Source of the DNA: Chara braunii
Lineage: Eukaryota > Streptophyta > Charophyceae > Charales > Characeae
Direction: 5' to 3'
NCBI GenBank assembly: GCA_003427395.1
Contig: BFEA01000048.1
Coordinates: forward strand, 2,298,536-2,322,522
DNA: 23,987 nucleotides
The translations under genes and the position numbers were made by a program. Under the pieces are notes generated by a model, which saw only the letters and a program-made list of their open reading frames with translations, made no database searches and was not told the origin of the DNA. Below are positions 8,282 through 16,432 of this stretch, piece by piece. Position 1 is the first letter of the stretch. Each line of letters opens with the position of its first letter.

Positions 8282-8319
8282 CTGTCTCTTATACACATCT
8301 AGATGTGTATAAGAGACAG
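8282..8319. other. Nextera mate-pair junction adapter, second copy (contaminant)
   Basis: This is identical to the first copy, exactly 303 bp downstream, again two inverted 19-bp Tn5 mosaic ends back to back. Translation of its reverse strand gives the artefact peptide CLLYTSRCV at the end of spurious minus-strand frames. Confidence 0.97.
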
Positions 8320-8996
8320 GTCCTGATCTGCAAAGGGTAGCACAGTTTTTCTGCACCGAGGGAGTGTGTGCCGCTGCTGCTTTTCGATTCGCCGAAAGTC
8401 AGCAGGCAGTGATATTGGCGGAGGTGGTGGCCCTTCATCGACAAGAGGCTCCCGTTACGAGCCACATCACCACGGTCGCTGCTTTCAGTGCAGACATCAG
8501 CGCGATTAGCCCTCTGCAGCATACCGCGATCCTGACGTCCTTGCGGGAGTGGGCGCAGCAGGTGTCGACTGATTGGCGTCACGGTCTCGCGCGCACGGGC
8601 TACAATCTATTCCCGACATCCGGGATGGACTTCGATGTTCGCACTTCTCCGCGTCAGCCGATAGTCACGCTCCCCGCCCTCATCCCCTTCCAACGCCCCC
8701 AATGAACCACGCCGCTCCCCTCGCTCCCCTCTCCACCTTCGGTCTCCCCTCTTTTTCCCACCTTCTGGCAATCTGACCTCCATCCTCGCCTTTCTCTCTT
8801 ACTCGAGCCTCTCGCCGTTCCGCTCCTCCATCCTGGGCATTGGCGGTTGTGGCGCGAGCTCTTTGTCGATCTTTCTGTGTGCTTGGCCCGAGTGCAGGTG
8901 ACGTGGACACGGACCAGTGAGCAGCCTGCGTGCATCGAGTACCTGGAGGTTGGAGATGTTGATCCTGCAGGCTTGGAGAACGGACGTGGAAGGTGA
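8320..8996 (+). pseudogene. Extra ORF after integrase, main part, with one in-frame stop
   Basis: The frame of the ORF that starts at 7620 is preserved across the artefact, because 606 bp is a multiple of three, and runs on here. It ends in TGA at 8703-8705. The same frame then stays open for 96 more codons to TGA 8994-8996, with protein-like composition (for example the region with LLLEPLAVPLLHPGHWRLW). The element seems to encode a longer protein here, broken by one point stop. Around 8940-8990 the coding signal switches to the +1 frame. I recognise no family. Leu/Pro-rich stretches occur but no clear membrane segment. It lies where some Ty3 elements carry an env-like or accessory ORF, but nothing supports env. 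Confidence 0.45.
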
Positions 8997-9111
8997 TCTT
9001 CTCGGCTTCCTCTTCGGATCGGTGCGACCAGGCCATCGCCAGTCTATCGTCCAAGAGCTCATCGTCCCGCTCGCGCAATTGGCTGACGATCTCCCCCTCG
9101 CCATCATTTAG
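8917..9111 (+). pseudogene. Extra ORF, middle part in +1 frame, ended by UAG
   Basis: In the frame +1 to the preceding ORF, residues such as DLLGFLFGSVRPGHRQSIV and LIVPLAQLADDLP give a plausible alpha-helical segment. TAG at 9109-9111 cuts the frame. The same frame resumes immediately and stays open to 9765, so this and the acidic ORF are one ancestral reading frame with a point stop. The GTG at 8917 is only the first possible start in the frame and is unlikely to be used. Function is unknown. Confidence 0.4.
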
Positions 9112-9765
9112 CAGAGCGACGACAGTCCCGCTCCGCACATCGTCACGCGAACATTGGCGTCGTATCTCCAGTGGACCGCTTGCTTGGAGGAACCTGGGAG
9201 TGATAGCACTCTGCCATCACGACAGGAATACTTGAAGCCGTACGGGATCATCGATCACGCCTTCTATCCGAAGGAGCCTGAGGCGCTTGAAGGAGAAGAG
9301 GAAGTCGTTGAAGAAGAGGGCGACGCCGGCGAAGAAACATCGGAGGAGGGGAGTTATAGTGAGTACAGCGAAGGGGAGCAGAGTGAGGAGGAGGAGGAGC
9401 TAGAAGAAGAAGACGAAGAGGAGGAAGCCGGATCAGAGTGGGAGGACTTGCCGGAAGAAGCGGCATGCACAGGCACGGAAGCGGAAGATCCCGCGGCGGC
9501 ACGTAGAAGGGAAGAGATCGCCGCCGAGAAAAACCAGCTGGAGATCGCCAGCGGGGCAAGCTTGTGCATCAACGACGATCTGACCAGGGATCCAGAGCCC
9601 CCCGAGCCCAAGGATGGCGGATCAGCAACCGCGGCTCCGAGTGCATCGCGGTGGAGACGGAGTCGATCCCCCTCCCCCTCCCCCCCAACCCGTCCCCCAG
9701 TTCGTCTACGTACCGATGCGGGGAATCCGCCTTCGTCCCCGGTCATTATCCCGCCGTCCCCTTGA
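9112..9765 (+). CDS. Acidic Glu-rich / RS-like protein segment, unknown function
   Basis: The frame is open from directly after TAG 9109-9111 to TGA 9763-9765; no ATG opens it, so it is probably part of a longer product. After about 60 ordinary residues there is a long Glu-rich acidic tract (about 9284-9460), then a charged helix-like stretch (AAARRREEIAAEKNQLEIASG) and a basic Arg/Ser-Pro tail (RWRRSRSPSPSPPTRPP). Acidic plus RS-like low complexity suggests a disordered, possibly nucleic-acid- or chromatin-associated protein, but that is inference. From memory it resembles repetitive acidic predicted proteins in Chara braunii; I could not check this. The last 152 nt overlap the next ORF in the +1 frame. 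Confidence 0.5.
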   Translation, partial: QSDDSPAPHIVTRTLASYLQWTACLEEPGSDSTLPSRQEYLKPYGIIDHAFYPKEPEALEGEEEVVEEEGDAGEETSEEGSYSEYSEGEQSEEEEELEEEDEEEEAGSEWEDLPEEAACTGTEAEDPAAARRREEIAAEKNQLEIASGASLCINDDLTRDPEPPEPKDGGSATAAPSASRWRRSRSPSPSPPTRPPVRLRTDAGNPPSSPVIIPPSP

Positions 9766-10243
9766 TTACCTTACCCTCTCCCAGATCTCTACCCCCGTCA
9801 CCTTTCCTTGCAACCCCTTTCCTCCCAATACTTTCGAGCACTTCTACTCCACCCGTCTCGCCGTCACCATCCATCCGAGCCCCTCCCTTCAAGCCGCGAA
9901 CCCCAAGTTCTGTCTACACGTCCTCTTGTTCAGTGTCGCGAGGCGGCAGAATAACGCAGTAGAAGTCTACTGCCTAATCACGGGGACCATCCCTGCATGT
10001 CCCCATCATGAGCTGTTTTGCGCGGCACTCTTTCGCACCTTCTCCACCTTTTATCCTGACTACCTCGCCTCCCTACCCCACAGCGGCGATCGGTTTCCTC
10101 GTTTCCACAGGATCATCCGCTACGAGGAGCTCCCTATCACAGAGGAAGGGATCAATCGATACCTGCCCCCACCCCCTCCCCTCCCTCCCCGTGAACACCC
10201 CCCCATTTATCGTATCTACTTTCCCATTCCCACACAGCGTTGA
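9614..10243 (+). CDS. Terminal extra ORF before the 3' noncoding region, unknown function
   Basis: A 209-residue frame from the ATG at 9614 to TGA 10241-10243. The N-terminus is Pro-rich and overlaps the acidic ORF in the +1 frame. From about residue 60 it looks like a folded domain with conserved-looking aromatic and Cys residues (FEHFYSTRLAVTIHPSP, FCLHVLLFSVARR, VEVYCLITGTIPACPHHELF). The C-terminus is Pro-rich again. I recognise no family. It may be the end of the same accessory protein as the upstream frames, reached by a frameshift (real or from an indel), because no frame alone spans 7620-10243. Confidence 0.45.
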   Translation: MADQQPRLRVHRGGDGVDPPPPPPQPVPQFVYVPMRGIRLRPRSLSRRPLDYLTLSQISTPVTFPCNPFPPNTFEHFYSTRLAVTIHPSPSLQAANPKFCLHVLLFSVARRQNNAVEVYCLITGTIPACPHHELFCAALFRTFSTFYPDYLASLPHSGDRFPRFHRIIRYEELPITEEGINRYLPPPPPLPPREHPPIYRIYFPIPTQR

Positions 10244-10413
10244 AGGCCACGTGTCCCCCGAGTGGAATGAATCAGCAGTTTTCGCGAAGATCACGCCATT
10301 GACGATGACGTCAACTTACGCTCTGATTCGATCGACTGAGCGGGACTGGGGGTGCAGAGCACACGGAGATTTGGTGAACCATGATGGTGTCACCTGGACG
10401 ATCTCCGAAGCCT

Positions 10414-10426
10414 GAAGGAAAGGGGG
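10414..10426 (+). other. Candidate polypurine tract for plus-strand priming
   Basis: GAAGGAAAGGGGG is a 13-base pure purine run followed by TTGCA, so an LTR beginning with TG could start at 10428. Location just after the last ORF fits. If so, the LTR would be about 2.8 kb including the gap. Other tracts may lie inside the gap, so this is weak. Confidence 0.25.
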
Positions 10427-10641
10427 TTGCATATGACAGGGCTGCAGAGAGCGGGATCCGAAACCGCACGAGCCGGCGCGATCCACGAAGATCTTGCCAC
10501 AGATGTTGTCGCCAGCTCATTATGCTGATCCAAGATCCCATTTCGCCTTGTTTCTTCGTTCCTTGTACTCCTTCCTGTTTCTCCGTCCCCTCCCTTTGTT
10601 CAAGCTTTCATGCAATCAGGAGATCGCATAAATTTGGAACC

Positions 10642-10687
10642 CCCTGCGCGTCACATATGTGACGCCCTGCGCGTCACATATGTGACG
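10642..10687 (+). repeat. Two tandem 23-bp repeats, each with a 14-bp palindrome
   Basis: Two perfect copies of a 23-bp unit (10642-10664 and 10665-10687) each contain GTCACATATGTGAC (10650-10663 and 10673-10686), which is a perfect inverted repeat. Paired palindromes two helical turns apart look like a tandem site for a dimeric DNA-binding protein, possibly in the element's U3 regulatory region. No binding protein can be named. Confidence 0.6.
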
Positions 10688-11216
10688 AACTACTTTCCGA
10701 CCCAGTGCTATCTTTCGCACCCCCTTGGCCCAATACCCCCTTGTGTACCATACCGTCCCCACAGGACCCTCGTCGCTTTTCTTGATTTTTAGGCGCTTTG
10801 TTTGAGCCCCCATCTTTCGGATGTTCTATTGATTTTTTTTTTTTTGAATTCTGTCTTTTTGCAATTCGGGAAATGCATGGGAAATTTTGCGCGCCTTAGC
10901 GAGCGCACTGGGAATCGGGCTCGACAGTTAGGAATTACGGAATAAGCGGAGCCTGACGTATCTTTTTCCTTGCATGAATGTTCTCGGTCACGTCGGAGAA
11001 AACTCTAGGAATTTTGTGAGAATACGGATAGGTATAGGATTTTGTTTTTCTGCGTCGACTTTCGCGCGCGGATATGGTGATTTCAATTTTTAAATTGGTG
11101 TAGGATATAGGCAAGCTGTAACTGTTTCGGTGCCTTTTTCTCTTGTGGTTGGCACCGCGCATGTGAGCATCCTCCTCCTTATTTCCCGCGCCATCCTTGC
11201 CCCACACTTCCCCCCC

Positions 11217-11866
11217 NNNNNNNNNNNNNNNNNNNNNNNNNNNNNNNNNNNNNNNNNNNNNNNNNNNNNNNNNNNNNNNNNNNNNNNNNNNNNNNNNNNN
11301 NNNNNNNNNNNNNNNNNNNNNNNNNNNNNNNNNNNNNNNNNNNNNNNNNNNNNNNNNNNNNNNNNNNNNNNNNNNNNNNNNNNNNNNNNNNNNNNNNNNN
11401 NNNNNNNNNNNNNNNNNNNNNNNNNNNNNNNNNNNNNNNNNNNNNNNNNNNNNNNNNNNNNNNNNNNNNNNNNNNNNNNNNNNNNNNNNNNNNNNNNNNN
11501 NNNNNNNNNNNNNNNNNNNNNNNNNNNNNNNNNNNNNNNNNNNNNNNNNNNNNNNNNNNNNNNNNNNNNNNNNNNNNNNNNNNNNNNNNNNNNNNNNNNN
11601 NNNNNNNNNNNNNNNNNNNNNNNNNNNNNNNNNNNNNNNNNNNNNNNNNNNNNNNNNNNNNNNNNNNNNNNNNNNNNNNNNNNNNNNNNNNNNNNNNNNN
11701 NNNNNNNNNNNNNNNNNNNNNNNNNNNNNNNNNNNNNNNNNNNNNNNNNNNNNNNNNNNNNNNNNNNNNNNNNNNNNNNNNNNNNNNNNNNNNNNNNNNN
11801 NNNNNNNNNNNNNNNNNNNNNNNNNNNNNNNNNNNNNNNNNNNNNNNNNNNNNNNNNNNNNNNNNN
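11217..11866. other. Assembly gap of 650 N
   Basis: The sequence is N throughout. It separates the 3' noncoding region from the assembled right LTR. Ambiguous single n bases continue at several sites between 11995 and 12184, so the sequence just right of the gap is also poorly resolved. Confidence 1.
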
Positions 11867-11951
11867 GGTGATTGGAGTTGAGTGAGTGATTGGCCCGGGG
11901 CCATACTGGAAATCCACGGCGAAAGCGCCTTTGTTGTTGCGGATCTTTATT

Positions 11952-13265
11952 TTTTGGTGTGAGTATACGGCTGCAACGCCGAATGTCCTCTTTCNGATCT
12001 CTGTATCTCCTATCTCGACATNTCTCTCTCTCCCCTTCCTCTGAGTNGAATGACGCTGTGTCANGAGTATTNTCCTTCCCGTGAATGAGAANGAATCTGT
12101 GTGTTTTTCCTGTGTGAAGGAACTTCTTCCGGAACTCTTCCATTAGTTTCCTGGGTAATCCCCAGATNTNNAGGGATTGATCCNCTTGTCTTGTGAATGG
12201 TGGATGCGTGTGTACATCGGTTGATTTCTGACCCACGCACCTTTGGTTATTTTCACACCTTCCACAGTGGATGTATGTATGTAGATGCTTGTCTTTTTGC
12301 ATTGATTAGATTCGACGTTCGATGGGATTTTGCTCGAGAATGCAAGAGTGTTTAAATATGTGGTTCTGAATGCACTGCGCATGCCATCTGCCTTATGCTG
12401 CACGACATCTGCAACCGATCTACAAGGCTGCCTCGAAAAACAAGGCGCATCCAATCAACGCCGCGTGGCTTATTAAAACCTGAGTCGCGGGTCGGTCCCT
12501 CTGTTAAGTGCATGATCAAACTGATAACGGCGCCAGCCTCCCGTATCTCCCACGCCGACACGACCCTTCCCTTACGACGAGGAAAGGACACGTGTACGCA
12601 AGTAGGACGTGCGAGAAGTTGTCGCACGGATCGGCAGACGATATTACTTCCCTCCCGAAAACCGTTGTTCGGGATTCGTGGATGCGGGGTTTGTCATTAT
12701 CGATACTCACTTTCCACCCTACTCGATATTGCTGCCCTTTAACGAGCTGATCGTCATTCCGTGGACAGCAGTGGAAACCCACTGGCCTCGCACTCTGTGC
12801 ACTAAGTGCCAGCGTTTCGAGCACTACGAATCCAAGGGTTTCCACTACCGTATACGGAACGACGACGAACATAGAGAAAGAGCCACACGACTGAGACCCT
12901 CCACGTCGGACTCAAAACTGACTAACGAGCGACGTTGTGACTTAATACGCAAGCGAGACACGCGAAGTGTGCCGAAGCCTTTTTGCTCTAAACGAAGGGT
13001 CGTAGCACGGTGGGAAGTACGACAATACTTTTTGGATTAAACTTTGTATTCCCCTCTCCGTTCGCGCCGAATTCGCGCGCGCATTCTGCAACGTGCGAAA
13101 AGCAACCAACTCACTTCATCGGACCGTCACGGGGGATTTCAGTTCTGTCTGTGTCCCCACACTCAATTTCCAAAAATCCTTGGCACACCCCATTTTGCCG
13201 TTTTTCTGGGCCTCTTTTCCGCACACTTAGCACTCTGAACGAAAGACAGTACGGGCGTAAGGTTC
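11952..13265 (+). repeat. Right (3') LTR
   Basis: This matches positions 1-1435 with offset 11951 up to 12527. After a 122-bp deletion relative to the left copy, the match continues to the shared AGGTT near 13265, beyond which the copies diverge completely. The LTR extends upstream of 11952 by an unknown length, at least possibly to 11867. Several n bases occur before 12185. Identity outside the deletion is about 97% by hand count. The end is not a clean CA, and no target-site duplication can be tested because the left flank is not in the window. Confidence 0.85.
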
Positions 13266-13277
13266 CGCGTCACACTT

Positions 13278-14690
13278 CGGCAAGACTTACTGCAACAGAG
13301 CCACCATCTCCACTGCTGCTGTACCCTATTTCCATCCTACCAGCTAGCCCCCTCACTAGTAGGACACTTGATATCCCACCATCGTTTTTGAAGACCCCAC
13401 CCCCCATTTTTTTGAAACAAAATGATATGTACAATTCAGAAAGGGATCCAAAAACACCGCCAATCAATCCCCTGAATCCCACTCCGGCAAGACTTACTAC
13501 AGCAGAGCCACCATCTCCGCTGCTGCTGTACCCTATTCCTATCCCACCAGCTATCCCCCTCACTAGTAGGATGTGTTATATCCCACCATCTCATTCTCCC
13601 ACTCACCTGGATCCCTTTTTTTGAAAACGTCTGAGAACACTTGCGGTAATTCAGGAGGCACGGGAATAGACCGCAGAGGTCCTACAAATGCTCCAAAACC
13701 CTCAAAATCACTAACAGACCCTTCCAAAGTTCTCCAACACTGTCTTACTCCCTGCTGAGCTCTTTCAGGTGTCACACCCCCACATCCTGCAGGGTTACAG
13801 GGCAACACAACTCACCCCAGCTCCGACCAGCGTCGTCCCAGCAGCAACCCCTGGTTGTCCCGTGGAATGCCTACCCCAAAGCATCCCCAAATCTCTCTAC
13901 CAGGCCCAACGCTCCTGCATCAGCAGGTTACATGGCAACGCCCCAGCGCCGGCTAGCGTCGTTCTGGCATCGAACAGCCGCAGATCATTGAGTATAACAG
14001 CATCGAAGCCACCTAAAACGAGTTGCTAGGAGTCCCCAAAGTCCTAAAACATTCTTAAGACCACCAAAGAGCAAACTTACTTGTGAAGAACACAAAAACC
14101 AGCTAAGATTATCCGAGGCTTTCGGACCAAAAACCACCCGCCCTGGTGTATTTCAGCAGCTCAACCTTATTCGTCTCCGCCCAAAACCCCAATACTCAAT
14201 CTTTACCAGACCTCATACCCCCACCTACTAGGTTACAGGGTGGCGCGACCCACCCCAGAAACCCCCCACCTGCTAGGCTACAGGGCAGAGCAACCCGCCC
14301 CGGCTCCGCCCAACGTTGACTAAGTATCAGCCCACCAACAGACAGTGGAGCGCCTTCCACCCTCGACGACTCCCCAGATCTCTCTACCAGGTTTCATGCC
14401 CCCTTACAGCTCGAGTTACAGGGCAGCGCTACCAAGCCCCGGTACCAACCAGCGTCGTTCTGGCCTCGTCCATTCGCAGACCACAGGGACCAACGAACGT
14501 CAGCAGATAACAGACAAGCCACCAATCCTCACCATAGTTGTGGTTCCCATCATTTAGCTCCTCCGGGCACTGGTTGCAATCGGCCAACAAAATTCATGCT
14601 CACCCCTACTCCGGCAAGACTTACTGCGGTTGAGTCACCATCTCCACCGCTACTGTACCCTATTCCCGCCCTACAGGCTAGCCCCTTCGC
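13278..14690 (+). repeat. C-rich repeat family, three diverged units
   Basis: A unit starting CGGCAAGACTTACT and containing CACCATCTCC and CTGTACCCTATT recurs at 13278, 13495 and 14612. The first two are 217 bp apart and share about 105 bp including CTCACTAGTAGGA and ATCCCACCATC; the third is shorter and more diverged. The first begins only about 12 bp after the LTR end. The region between holds no credible gene; apparent Pro-rich frames follow from the C-rich sequence. Confidence 0.7.
13790..14500 (+). repeat. Degenerate repeat with TACAGGGC / CAGCGTCGT motifs
   Basis: A motif reading GGTTACAGGGCAAC or close variants occurs near 13790, 13923, 14229, 14275 and 14410. It is often followed 30-40 bp later by ACCAGCGTCGT or a variant, and preceded by CTCTCTACCAGG at about 13893 and 14381. 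Two of the spacings are about 130-135 bp. It resembles an eroded tandem repeat interleaved with the C-rich family; no coding function is seen. Confidence 0.5.
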
Positions 14691-14699
14691 CGCAGAGCG

Positions 14700-15190
14700 C
14701 GTTATCTCCAACTATCACCACCAAAACAACCCACTACAACCAGCATAAACTCAGATATAAGTTGTTTCGAATTCAAAAATAGGAGGCAAAATTATGACGT
14801 AAAAATCGGAAGTAAGAATTGTAGAAGATTTTTTAACAAAATTTGAGATTCGAATTTCAATACTCTGAACACAAAAAGTAAGAAAAAAGTTATGCAGCAT
14901 AGGGAATTATAGGACTCATAATAGGAGATTAGAATTTCAGATTTTAGTGTGAGAATTTTTAAGAATTTTTAAAGAGACATGCGAACGAAGTTAGGAAGAG
15001 ATCGGGAGATTTCAAATTTGAGAAAGTCACGTATAAAAGATCTTAATGAGACATACGAACGAAGTTTGGAACTAATTTGAACCACGATTAGGAGTTAGGA
15101 CTTTGATATTAGGATCAAATTTATGAAAATCAGTATGAAGAAGTTCAAACAAGAAATTCGAAGAAAAGTTAGAAAACAAAATATGGAATG
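14700..15190. other. AT-rich intergenic stretch with short internal repeat
   Basis: No gene is visible. Composition changes abruptly from C-rich to A/T-rich near 14750. AGACATGCGAACGAAGTT (about 14977) and AGACATACGAACGAAGTT (about 15051) repeat at roughly 75-bp spacing, along with several variants of TTAGGA/ATTTGAGA, suggesting an eroded satellite. Confidence 0.45.
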
Positions 15191-15469
15191 TCAATCACGA
15201 GGAATTTGATCATAGCAATAAAGCATCCGTCTCGTAGAGCAGCCTCTGGCCTATTCACCCTCCAAAGAGAAGGGCGCCAGAAAGGAGAAGTTCACACAGG
15301 CTATTATGGACCCCATTTCCAGCAGGTGCCACTCCCCACGAATAGATGGAGTCTTCGACGTTGCGGCCTACTTATAGGGGCTGCTCTAGGTTTTCCCACA
15401 TACGAAGTCTAACATTAAAAAAAAAAAAAAAAAAAAAAAAATCCCTCTTTGTTACAAACCTTCTATAAA

Positions 15470-15706
15470 TCTATCTGATCCGAAGGTGCGAGCATACTGC
15501 TATTGTATTGAGTGCTTAGCTATCGGTCCCTCGGTTGGAGGGCCTGCAATAGGCTTCACCCTGCTCCTTATATTCTATGAAATGCTCGGTTATTCAAGGG
15601 GGGTCTAGGACTCTAGGCCCCAATAGCCAAGGAGTGAGCCTAGCACCTCCGGTTCTCAATCCGCTGACCAACTCGCTTCAGGTGGCCCATGGGACAAAAA
15701 AAAAAA
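15470..15706. repeat. Possible SINE-like sequence with tRNA-like block and A-tail
   Basis: Near 15650-15695 the plus strand reads GGTTCTCAATCC, similar to a tRNA B box with one extra base. The minus strand over the same stretch reads AGCGAGTTGGTCAGCGG, similar to a tRNA A-box/D-arm. An A11 tract follows at 15696-15706. The two readings conflict on orientation and no intact tRNA fold was found, so this is a low-confidence repeat call. Confidence 0.25.
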
Positions 15707-15765
15707 GTATGTACCGGATGCAATCTCTTTTTCACTTCATCAATGTAGAGAAAAAGGAAAGGTCA

Positions 15766-15900
15766 TGAATGAACTGCTAGAAAATTGCTCAAGTCAATGT
15801 ATAGAACTACCACTTCCACATCCCTCTGTCGGGCATACCTGATGGTTTCATTTACTAAAAGGATGTTGTCTTGGATGTTCCTGTTTGGCATAAAGGGGGG
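15766..15900 (-). pseudogene. Fragment of a LINE reverse transcriptase
   Basis: On the minus strand, about 45 residues read PNRNIQDNILLVNETIRYARQ, then VVLYIDLSNF. This matches the LINE RT block where a GRSIxDNxLLVxEAIxYA segment precedes the first catalytic strand (LxxDLxKAYD). The Asp of YIDL would be the first metal ligand. The match stops right after this block, where the usual KAYD reads NFLA, and upstream sequence is not convincingly RT. It is a short remnant in the orientation opposite to the large LINE further right and cannot be functional. Confidence 0.55.
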
Positions 15901-16432
15901 TAGTACAACAGTAAGGCGAGAGTCACTACTGTCTTCACCCGAATAGAGCGTCGAGTCATTATTGCGGCATCTAGACTGAAAACTGCCGCAGATACGGCTA
16001 TAATGACCAGGACGTTCTATTCGGGTGAAGAAAACGGTAGGAGAATGTGGGAAGGGAAGTTGAAAAGGTGGGTCCTGACGTATTAAGTGGTAGTAGGTAA
16101 AAGGGAGAGTCTTCAGCCACTGACCTCGATACAAAGGTTGGAAGAGAGGAAGTGTCAATGTCCAGACCCCAGAGCACAGAAGTGTAGGCTAACAGATATG
16201 GTGTTGAGTCATCCCTGCAACCACAACAGTTACTGTAATGTTGAACCACCACCACTTGGCCCAGCTATTGGCCGCCGAAAAATATAGAGTAGAAACGTTT
16301 CTAGTTGGATGGAATTTACACGCTCTTGTAGTGGCCCGTACGTTTCCTAAAATTGTGGCTCGTTAACGGGCACAACTTTGAAAAGTACTGGTGGTTTGAT
16401 ATTGTTAATGGGTATCAAGGGATGTTGGACCG
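15901..16432. other. Intergenic, no gene recognised
   Basis: The minus-strand frame that contains the RT fragment continues open to 16158, but its sequence shows no RT motif. ACCCGAATAGA (near 15938) and its near-inverse TCTATTCGGGTGAAG (near 16014) suggest a short inverted duplication about 70 bp apart. Nothing else is identifiable. Confidence 0.35.

Larger units (their letters stand above)
7714..8501 (+). repeat. Artefactual tandem triplication of a 265-bp segment, period 303 bp
   Basis: Segments 7714-7978 and 8017-8281 are 265 bp each and nearly identical. A third begins at 8320 and matches for about 180 bp before diverging near 8500. Each junction is filled by a 38-bp adapter, giving an exact period of 303 bp (265+38). 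Copy 1 differs from copies 2 and 3 at a few sites (for example gtgtgtaccgc against gtgtgtgccgc, cgggagtc against cgaaagtc). Copies 1 and 2 share a tail with an in-frame TGA that copy 3 lacks. This looks like an assembly path traversing adapter-joined reads from different element copies, not a biological tandem repeat. Confidence 0.9.
10244..11216 (+). other. 3' noncoding region of the retrotransposon, possible start of right LTR
   Basis: About 970 bp without a credible ORF lies between the last element ORF and the gap. It contains a purine run (10414-10426), a 23-bp palindromic direct repeat (10642-10687) and a T-run near 10829-10841. The right LTR must begin somewhere between about 10428 and 11951, but the boundary cannot be fixed because the matching part of the left LTR lies outside the window. 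Confidence 0.5.
1..13265 (+). mobile_element. Ty3/gypsy-type LTR retrotransposon, near full length, decayed
   Basis: The order gag, protease, RT, RNase H, integrase between two direct LTR copies defines a Ty3/gypsy (Metaviridae-type) element; integrase after RNase H excludes Ty1/copia. The left LTR runs off the window, so the left end and target-site duplication cannot be seen. About 2.6 kb of additional sense ORFs lie between integrase and the right LTR, making the element unusually long (over 13 kb including a 650-bp gap). Four single in-frame stops, an altered RT active site and diverged LTRs indicate an old or non-autonomous copy. The internal part carries adapter-derived artefacts at 7714-8501, and the gap means the two LTRs may not be from the same insertion. 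Confidence 0.9.

Noticed and set aside
7979-8319. Inverted 19-bp repeats with 303-bp spacing as a transposon end, CRISPR-like or other novel repeat system
   Set aside because: The 19-mers are the synthetic Tn5 mosaic ends of a library kit. The regular spacing is an assembly cycle, and there are only two spacer-like units of identical content.
7986-8582. Minus-strand frames of 77-97 residues, two ending in the same nine residues
   Set aside because: Their ends are translated adapter sequence and their bodies are antisense to the repeated element segment.
9248-9746. Minus-strand Pro/Ser-rich frames opposite the acidic ORF
   Set aside because: They are the reverse complement of a Glu-codon-rich stretch, which automatically yields open Ser/Leu/Pro-rich frames.
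7620-10243. Envelope gene after integrase
   Set aside because: No signal peptide, membrane anchor, furin-like site or coiled-coil fusion segment is seen; composition is acidic and Pro-rich instead.
10935-12302. Long frames across 11217-11866
   Set aside because: They exist only because the run of N contains no stop codons; most of their length is unknown sequence.
13010-13624. 204-residue plus-strand frame running from the right LTR into the flank
   Set aside because: It crosses the LTR boundary and its second half is translation of the C-rich repeat units, so it is not a gene.
15640-15700. Intact tRNA gene
   Set aside because: There are A-box-like and B-box-like strings, but on opposite strands, with no cloverleaf that closes; at most a SINE relic.
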